Virus record (IMG/VR): IMGVR_UViG_3300020056_001913
Coordinates: 1 to 31,987 of that record
Length of the DNA: 31,987 bases
Direction: 5' to 3' (one strand)
Source: a virus
The notes under the pieces were generated by a model, which was not told where the DNA came from, ran no database searches, and saw only the letters and a program-made list of their open reading frames with translations. Of this stretch, positions 24,794 to 29,770 are shown one piece after another (the stretch's first letter is position 1; the number at the start of each line of letters is the position of its first letter). The translations under genes and the position numbers were made by a program.

Positions 24794-26215
24794 ATGAAGC
24801 GCGTCGGAGATCTTTTACCAGAATCGAGCAGAAAAGCTCATCGTAATATGTTTAAGGCTGCTGCCAAGAAAAAGCATGATGCAGATGAGCAGGCAGCTCG
24901 AGAGAAAAGGCTTAAGGCAAAGGGTTGGGTTAGAAACAATCGTGGTGGAATGTCAAAAGTAGAAACCGCGGTCGAAGTAGAAGAGAAATATAGAAAGCCA
25001 ACTCCAGATGAGATCGCCGCCGACAAGAAGAAAGATCAAAAAGGTTCTTCTAATAGGTACAAAAACATCAAGAAAAAGGTGTATGGCAACGCAATGGGCG
25101 GATTAAAAGAAGGGCGTAATGATGTAGTCAAAGCTCTCGCCGATAAAGCAAAGACCGGTGGTATCGATAAGGCTGACTTTAAGAAAGCTCATGATCTTTA
25201 TAAAGCTGCTAAATTAGAAGATCTTAAGAAATTAATCAAGGGTCTCGATACAGACGTTGCAGAATACATTGCTGATGTTATTAGTAGACACGATTCAAAG
25301 GCGTTCAATAGCATGTATCCACGTGCAAAGTCTGGTGATAGTATGGCCAAGATTGTAAGAGAGCGCATGGATCGCAACAGTGGTGCAGATGGACATTCTG
25401 ACGGTCAGTCTGATAGCAGCAGAGATAGAAAATTACAAGATAAAGATTACGATAATCTCATCGATCTTTATGACGCCGATGACGAAAAGGTATATCGCGA
25501 ATTGATTAACCTATATGGATATAAGCCAAAGATTGCTCAAAAGACTCTTATGAGAAATAATCCAGACATTAAGAAAATTACAGATCGGGGTGCAGGAGTT
25601 AAAATCGACATGAGAGAAGATGCACAAGACGAAAAAAGAATGATGCGTTCTCAGCTCATGTTTATGGCGTATGCTGCAAAAGAGATTGCTACTTACCTTG
25701 ATCGAATTAATGATCCAGAAGAATGGTATCAAAATAAGATGGCTACGACTCATTCAATGATGAAGACTCTTTATTCTTATGCGCAAGGTCAAATGCAAGC
25801 AATGGCTGCTGACCGAGATGATATCATGGCCGGTTATTACGGAGAAGACACTAATATGAAAAGCTTTAAATCACACCTCGATGAAAATGATTTTAAAATC
25901 GATGGGCGAAGAAGAGAGTTTAAAGAAAAGCTTCGTAAGCTTGCATATGAAAAGTATGGTAAGAAAAAAGTAGATGCTATTGATAAAGCAGATATGAAAG
26001 AAGACCAGCAGATCGATGAAGCAAACTTCAAGCCTGGTAATCTAAAGCTTAAAGATGGTTCTAAAGTTAAGCTTTCAATGGACGACGCAAAAGCCATATC
26101 AGCTGTAATGAAAACATTGAATCCTAAGAATCGTAAAGAAATGGAAACACGAATGATGGCAGACAAGAAAGGATTCGAAGAAATCATGGCATTTGTACAG
26201 GCAGCTGGTCTCTAA
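24794..26215 (+). CDS. Prohead core protein in gp68 position, with nested capsid-targeting-like segment
   Basis: 473 residues, Lys/Asp/Glu-rich and mostly helical, with no recognised enzyme motif. The N-terminus MKRVGDLLPESS has Leu8-Pro9-Glu10, a fit to the prohead-protease rule at the same position as in the preceding protein. Residues about 1-100 are basic; the middle includes repeated short helices (KAHDLYKAAKLEDLKKLI). At residue 355 the sequence MKSFKSHLDEN repeats the leader pattern of the upstream protein, so the last 119 residues look like a separate internal head protein joined to the core protein. The stop codon overlaps the next ATG by one base (TAATG). A core role is inferred from position, charge and leader pattern. 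Confidence 0.65.
   Translation: MKRVGDLLPESSRKAHRNMFKAAAKKKHDADEQAAREKRLKAKGWVRNNRGGMSKVETAVEVEEKYRKPTPDEIAADKKKDQKGSSNRYKNIKKKVYGNAMGGLKEGRNDVVKALADKAKTGGIDKADFKKAHDLYKAAKLEDLKKLIKGLDTDVAEYIADVISRHDSKAFNSMYPRAKSGDSMAKIVRERMDRNSGADGHSDGQSDSSRDRKLQDKDYDNLIDLYDADDEKVYRELINLYGYKPKIAQKTLMRNNPDIKKITDRGAGVKIDMREDAQDEKRMMRSQLMFMAYAAKEIATYLDRINDPEEWYQNKMATTHSMMKTLYSYAQGQMQAMAADRDDIMAGYYGEDTNMKSFKSHLDENDFKIDGRRREFKEKLRKLAYEKYGKKKVDAIDKADMKEDQQIDEANFKPGNLKLKDGSKVKLSMDDAKAISAVMKTLNPKNRKEMETRMMADKKGFEEIMAFVQAAGL
25856..26215 (+). other. Possible nested start giving a 119-residue internal head protein
   Basis: This in-frame ATG (residue 355 of the larger protein) is preceded by GGAGAAG at 25841-25847 at a workable distance. 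It opens MKSFKSHLDE, with Leu8-Asp9-Glu10 at the same positions as the leader of the protein at 24194. The product would be basic and helical (REFKEKLRKLAYEKYGKKK). Independent translation, proteolytic release, or simple gene fusion are all possible. Confidence 0.45.
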
Positions 26216-26445
26216 TGGCTTGGCTTCCTGTTCCAGGCTCGAATGGAATTTGGGAGTATGATAATGCTCCGGCTGTGCTGCAATCTGACATTTATGTAAG
26301 CGCAAACGGTACGCTTAATCTGGGGATACGTACATTTACTCCACCAAATGGTGGTAATCCTCAGCAAACCTACGTTAAATGTAGAAAGGTAGGTGAAACA
26401 ATAGAGCGTGGCGAACTGTCAAAAAATTATTACGATAACCAGTAA
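26215..26445 (+). CDS. Hypothetical small protein (76 aa)
   Basis: The ATG overlaps the upstream stop codon by one base, which argues for translational coupling. The 76-residue product opens AWLPVPGSNGIWEYDNAPAV and ends TYVKCRKVGETIERGELSKN with the final YYDNQ. I recognise no named family; the aromatic-rich start and beta-prone middle (DIYVSANGTLNLGIRTF) suggest a compact beta protein. It lies between core and protease genes, so a head-related role is plausible by position only. A late promoter follows immediately. Confidence 0.65.
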   Translation: MAWLPVPGSNGIWEYDNAPAVLQSDIYVSANGTLNLGIRTFTPPNGGNPQQTYVKCRKVGETIERGELSKNYYDNQ

Positions 26446-26455
26446 TTGGTAAATG

Positions 26456-26463
26456 TATAAATA
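26456..26463 (+). promoter_or_regulatory. T4-type late promoter TATAAATA
   Basis: Exact consensus octamer, 39 bases before the gp21 start, in the 49-base gap after the small hypothetical gene. Confidence 0.8.
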
Positions 26464-26494
26464 AGATTTAAGAAGAAAAACAAGGGTAAATGAT

Positions 26495-27190
26495 ATGAAA
26501 TTAATTACCGAAGTAAATGAAAGTTGTGAAGTAGTTTCTGAGCTGAATGAAGAAACCGGCAAAAAGTCGTTCTTCATTGAAGGCGTTTTCATGCAAGGTA
26601 ATATCAAAAACCGAAATGGTAGGATCTACCCTAGTGATGTTCTCGAAAAAGAGATGAATCGTTACCAAAAGGAATTCATTGAGACTAAGCGCGCTCTTGG
26701 CGAACTCGGTCACCCTGAAGGTCCACAAATTAACGGTGAGAGAGTTTCTCACTTGATTACTGAAATGAAGAGAGAGGGTAACGACTTTCACGGGAAAGCA
26801 AAAATTCTTGGCACACCTTACGGAGAAATTGTAAAGACTCTTCTCGACGAAGGTGTGAAGATCGGAGTCTCGACTCGCGGCCTTGGTTCTGTTAAAGCTA
26901 AGAATGGAGTGATGGAAGTACAAGGTGATTTTCATCTTTCGACAGTTGATATTGTCACTGATCCTTCTGCACCTAACGCCTTTGTTAACGGTATTATGGA
27001 AAATGTAGAATACTATTATGATATTGCTTCTAATGCTTGGCTCCCTCGGGAAGCTCAAGAAGAAGTTGCCGAAGTGGTCGAACAGATCACTAAGCAAGTT
27101 CACAAGAAGTATAATAGAATAGTGAACAAAATTGACGAACAGACAGCAGCTAAACTCTTCCAAAAGTTTATTAATACGCTGCAAAAGTAA
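26495..27190 (+). CDS. 21: Prohead core scaffold and protease gp21
   Basis: 231 residues (T4: 212). The herpesvirus-type serine protease fold is visible: IEGVFMQGNIKNRNGRIYP near the start, GELGHPEGPQINGERVSHLI with His73 (and His86), VKIGVSTRGLGSV with the catalytic Ser126, and the DFHLSTVDIVTDPSAPNAFV strand. It is assembled in the prohead core, activates itself, and cuts gp23, scaffold and internal proteins after hydrophobic-x-Glu sites. The C-terminal 60 residues form a charged helix that is probably removed. The catalytic residues appear intact. Confidence 0.95.
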   Translation: MKLITEVNESCEVVSELNEETGKKSFFIEGVFMQGNIKNRNGRIYPSDVLEKEMNRYQKEFIETKRALGELGHPEGPQINGERVSHLITEMKREGNDFHGKAKILGTPYGEIVKTLLDEGVKIGVSTRGLGSVKAKNGVMEVQGDFHLSTVDIVTDPSAPNAFVNGIMENVEYYYDIASNAWLPREAQEEVAEVVEQITKQVHKKYNRIVNKIDEQTAAKLFQKFINTLQK

Positions 27191-27196
27191 AAGATT

Positions 27197-27204
27197 TATA
27201 AATA
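27197..27204 (+). promoter_or_regulatory. T4-type late promoter TATAAATA
   Basis: Exact consensus octamer, 48 bases before the gp22 start, in the gap after gp21. Confidence 0.8.
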
Positions 27205-27244
27205 GTTTGCAACAATTCAATTGTTACATAAAAGGAGACTAAAT

Positions 27245-28162
27245 ATGGCAGATGATCAAAACAAGGTTGTCACTGACGAGGAGGTTCTCGAAAGTACAGC
27301 AGAAACTGTTGAAGAGCAGGTTGAGTCTGTTGAGGAAGTCACCGAAGAAGAGCAGCAAGAAGTAGTAGCTGAAGCTGAGGAGCAGGTAGAAGTTGTAGAA
27401 GAGACTGAGGAAGTTACTGAAGTCGATCCTACAATTGCTTCGATCTTCGAAGGTGTTGACCTTTCAGATGAATTCAAAAATAAAGTATCAGTCGTTTTTG
27501 AAGCTGCAATCAACGAGCAGGTTAAAGAGAAAGTCGCAGCAGTCGAATCTCAGTTGCAAGAGCAACTTGAAGCAGAGCTTCAAGAATCTCTGACGACTAA
27601 GGTAGAAGAGATTGTTGAAAATCTTGACAAGTATCTTGACTATGTAGTTGACGAGTGGATGACTGAAAACGAGATTGCTATCGAAGCTGGCATTAAAGTT
27701 GAAATGGCAGAATCTTTGATGAGCGGTCTTAAAGATCTATTCGAAGAGCATAACATTGACGTAGACGATGAAACTGTTGATGTAGTAACTGGCTTGGAAG
27801 AGCAGGTTGCAGCATTTACAGAAAAGGAAAACGAGCTTGTAAATAGCAACATTGAGCTCGCACAGCAAATTGCAGATATGAAAGCTGAGAAAGTCTTTGA
27901 GGAAATGACACAGGACCTCACTGTTTCTCAACAAGAAAGAATGAAGACTCTTTCTGAAAAGCTTGATACTGCGGATCTGGAGTCTTACACGACTAACCTC
28001 CAGACCATCAAAGAATCTTTCTTTGCAGAGACATCTGTGAAAAAGGAAGAAGTGATTGAAGAAGAAATCGTTTTGGAAGAGGATGAAATTAAGCGTCCTG
28101 TTTCTGACTATTCTTCGGTCAATGCTCTTGTAGAGGCACTCAACGCAAGAAAAACCAACTAA
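27245..28162 (+). CDS. 22: Prohead scaffolding core protein gp22
   Basis: 305 residues (T4: 269). The ATG at 27245 is chosen because AAAGGAG lies just upstream; an in-frame TTG at 27221 would place the ribosome site inside the gene. The first 70 residues are extremely acidic (runs of Glu and Val), followed by long coiled-coil helices (VKEKVAAVESQLQEQLEAEL, EKENELVNSNIELAQQIADM) and a C-terminal KRPVSDYSSVNALVEALNAR, typical for gp22. It forms the inner core around which gp23 assembles and is degraded by gp21. Identity rests on position between 21 and 23, composition and the conserved C-terminus. Confidence 0.9.
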   Translation: MADDQNKVVTDEEVLESTAETVEEQVESVEEVTEEEQQEVVAEAEEQVEVVEETEEVTEVDPTIASIFEGVDLSDEFKNKVSVVFEAAINEQVKEKVAAVESQLQEQLEAELQESLTTKVEEIVENLDKYLDYVVDEWMTENEIAIEAGIKVEMAESLMSGLKDLFEEHNIDVDDETVDVVTGLEEQVAAFTEKENELVNSNIELAQQIADMKAEKVFEEMTQDLTVSQQERMKTLSEKLDTADLESYTTNLQTIKESFFAETSVKKEEVIEEEIVLEEDEIKRPVSDYSSVNALVEALNARKTN

Positions 28163-28173
28163 AATTAGTTTTT

Positions 28174-28181
28174 TATAAATA
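28174..28181 (+). promoter_or_regulatory. T4-type late promoter TATAAATA
   Basis: Exact consensus octamer, 47 bases before the gp23 start, giving the major capsid gene its own late transcript. Confidence 0.85.
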
Positions 28182-28220
28182 AAACAGTAACACAGTTTAA
28201 TAACAAGGAGATAGAATAAT

Positions 28221-29564
28221 ATGTCTGAGACAAACTATCAAAAGCTTGTGGAAAAGTGGGGGCCAATCCTTGAGCACGAATCTTTTTCACCTATTGCTGA
28301 TCAACACCGCAGATCTGTAACTGCGACTATCTTGGAGAACACTGAAAAAGCTCTTCAGGAGTCTGGTGACCTTTCTGCTAACATGAGCTCTCTGCTTTCA
28401 GAAGCTCCTCTTAACCAAGTGGGAACTACTGGTGGATTTACATCTGGTTCTGCTGATGCAGGTCCTGGTGCAGGTTACGATCCAGTACTGATTTCTCTTG
28501 TACGTCGCGCAATGCCAAATCTGATTGCATATGACATCTGTGGCGTCCAGCCAATGACTGGTCCTACAGGTCTCATCTTTGCAATGCGATCTCGTAAGTC
28601 TGCCCAACTCGGTGCAGAAACTGGATACGCTGAAGCAGATACTTCATTCTCTGGTACAGGTACTCACACCGGCACGATCGCTGTTGCTGATGCTGCTAAT
28701 ACTACTCTCTTCGAGACTGGTACTGGTATGACTACAGCCGCTGGTGAAGATCTCGGTGATGGCGGTACTTTCGCAGAAATGGCCTTCTCTATCGAGAAAG
28801 TAACTGTTGCTGCTAAGACACGTGCACTGAAGGCTGAGTACACCACTGAATTGGCACAAGACCTGAAAGCAGTTCATGGTCTGGATGCCGAGACTGAGCT
28901 GGCTAACATCCTCCAGTCTGAGATCCTTACTGAAATCAACCGTGAAGTGGTACGTACTATTTACACCACTGCTGAGGTTGGTGCAGGTAACACCGCTTCT
29001 GCTGGTGTATTTGATCTCGACGTTGATGCTAACGGCCGCTGGTCTGTAGAGAAGTTTAAGGGCTTGATGTTCCAAGTTGAGCAAGAAGCGAATGCAATTG
29101 CTAAGGCTACTCGCCGCGGTAAGGGTAACATCGTAATCTGCTCTTCTGACGTGGCTTCTGCCCTTCAGATGGCTGGTGTACTGGATCACACTCCAGCACT
29201 CAACAGCAACGCTCTGGAAGTTGATGACACAGGTAACACCTTCGCTGGTGTACTGAATGGTCGCTTCAGAGTCTACATTGACCCATATGCAGGTTCTAAC
29301 TACATGGTTGTAGGTTACAAGGGTTCTAGCGCATTCGATGCTGGCCTCTTCTACTGCCCATACGTACCTCTGCAGATGGTCCGTGCAGTTGGTGAGAACA
29401 CTTTCCAACCGAAAATCGGATTTAAGACTCGCTACGGCATGGTTGCTAACCCCTTCGCTGAAGGTCAAGCAACTGCTAACAATGCTGCTGGCCAAGGTCT
29501 TGGTGCTCTTACAGCTAACGTTAACAAGTACTACCGTAAGGTACGCGTCACTAACTTGTTCTAA
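28221..29564 (+). CDS. 23: Major capsid protein gp23
   Basis: 447 residues (T4: 521). LVEKWGPILEHESFSPIADQ at the N-terminus, PVLISLVRRAMPNLIAYDIC, GVQPMTGPTGLIFAMRSRK and the C-terminal IGFKTRYGMVANPF are the classic gp23 signatures used to type T4-like phages. The predicted maturation cut is after Glu61 in SLLSEAPLNQ (Leu-Ser-Glu, then Ala), equivalent to the T4 cut after residue 65. The protein forms the HK97-type hexamer lattice. Codon choice is richer in G/C-ending codons than the neighbours, which suits high expression. A strong terminator follows. Confidence 0.97.
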   Translation: MSETNYQKLVEKWGPILEHESFSPIADQHRRSVTATILENTEKALQESGDLSANMSSLLSEAPLNQVGTTGGFTSGSADAGPGAGYDPVLISLVRRAMPNLIAYDICGVQPMTGPTGLIFAMRSRKSAQLGAETGYAEADTSFSGTGTHTGTIAVADAANTTLFETGTGMTTAAGEDLGDGGTFAEMAFSIEKVTVAAKTRALKAEYTTELAQDLKAVHGLDAETELANILQSEILTEINREVVRTIYTTAEVGAGNTASAGVFDLDVDANGRWSVEKFKGLMFQVEQEANAIAKATRRGKGNIVICSSDVASALQMAGVLDHTPALNSNALEVDDTGNTFAGVLNGRFRVYIDPYAGSNYMVVGYKGSSAFDAGLFYCPYVPLQMVRAVGENTFQPKIGFKTRYGMVANPFAEGQATANNAAGQGLGALTANVNKYYRKVRVTNLF

Positions 29565-29571
29565 TAACAAG

Positions 29572-29594
29572 AAGCCCTTTCAAAGGGGACGCTT
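29572..29594 (+). other. Accessory hairpin ahead of the gp23 terminator
   Basis: Bases 72-80 of this stretch (AAGCCCTTT) can pair with AAAGGGGACGCTT, with a small bulge, eight bases after the gp23 stop. It has no T-run of its own and sits next to the stronger hairpin, so it may protect the 3' end of the capsid mRNA. Confidence 0.5.
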
Positions 29595-29596
29595 TG

Positions 29597-29624
29597 AGGG
29601 AGGCCTTGTGCCTCCCTTTTTTTT
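29597..29624 (+). terminator. Rho-independent terminator after gp23
   Basis: An eight-pair stem AGGGAGGC / GCCTCCCT with loop CTTGT is followed by a run of eight T (29617-29624). This is the strongest terminator in the window and ends the head-gene transcripts. Confidence 0.92.
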
Positions 29625-29680
29625 AACATAACCTTTACTGAAATGTCATTAAAAATTAATGGTAGGGGTGTCTTTGTAGC

Positions 29681-29688
29681 GATAAATA
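29681..29688 (+). promoter_or_regulatory. Late promoter-like -10 site, variant GATAAATA
   Basis: GATAAATA differs in one base from the late consensus and lies 83 bases before the ATG at 29771. A sigma-70-like TATAAT at 29703-29708 lacks a convincing -35 box, so the late-type site is the better candidate. Confidence 0.45.
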
Positions 29689-29712
29689 AATTCATTGGAA
29701 CATATAATAGAA

Positions 29713-29744
29713 CCCCGCCAGTTTGACTGACGGGGATTTTTTTT
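29713..29744 (+). terminator. Terminator hairpin inside the TonB receptor leader (possible attenuator)
   Basis: CCCCGCCAG pairs with CTGACGGGG across a TTTGA loop, with one C-A mismatch, and is followed by A and eight T. It lies downstream of the only promoter-like sites and upstream of the receptor gene, so it would stop most transcripts before the gene unless read through. Confidence 0.85.
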
Positions 29745-29770
29745 GGAATTTACAAAGAGGACCCCCACAT

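Larger units (their letters stand above)
29625..29770 (+). other. Intergenic leader region before the TonB receptor gene
   Basis: No gene is seen in the stretch from the gp23 stop to 29770. After the gp23 terminator it holds, in order, a GATAAATA late-promoter-like site, a TATAAT hexamer (29703-29708), a terminator hairpin and the ribosome site AAAGAGG (29754-29760). Confidence 0.7.

Noticed and set aside
26501-27220. 239-residue open frame on the minus strand opposite gp21
   Set aside because: It is antisense to the protease gene over its whole length, shows no motif, and has no minus-strand promoter; it is a shadow frame.
27221-27244. TTG at 27221 as start of gp22
   Set aside because: The AAAGGAG ribosome site at 27231 would fall inside the gene; the ATG at 27245 is correctly spaced.
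28644-29570. 308-residue open frame on the minus strand opposite gp23
   Set aside because: It lies wholly inside the certain major capsid gene, has Ser/Cys/Leu-rich composition without any motif and no ribosome site. It is a shadow created by the strong codon bias of gp23.
29703-29708. Sigma-70 promoter with TATAAT before the receptor gene
   Set aside because: No acceptable -35 box lies 16-18 bases upstream, and the start would fall at the base of the terminator hairpin; kept only as a minor remark.
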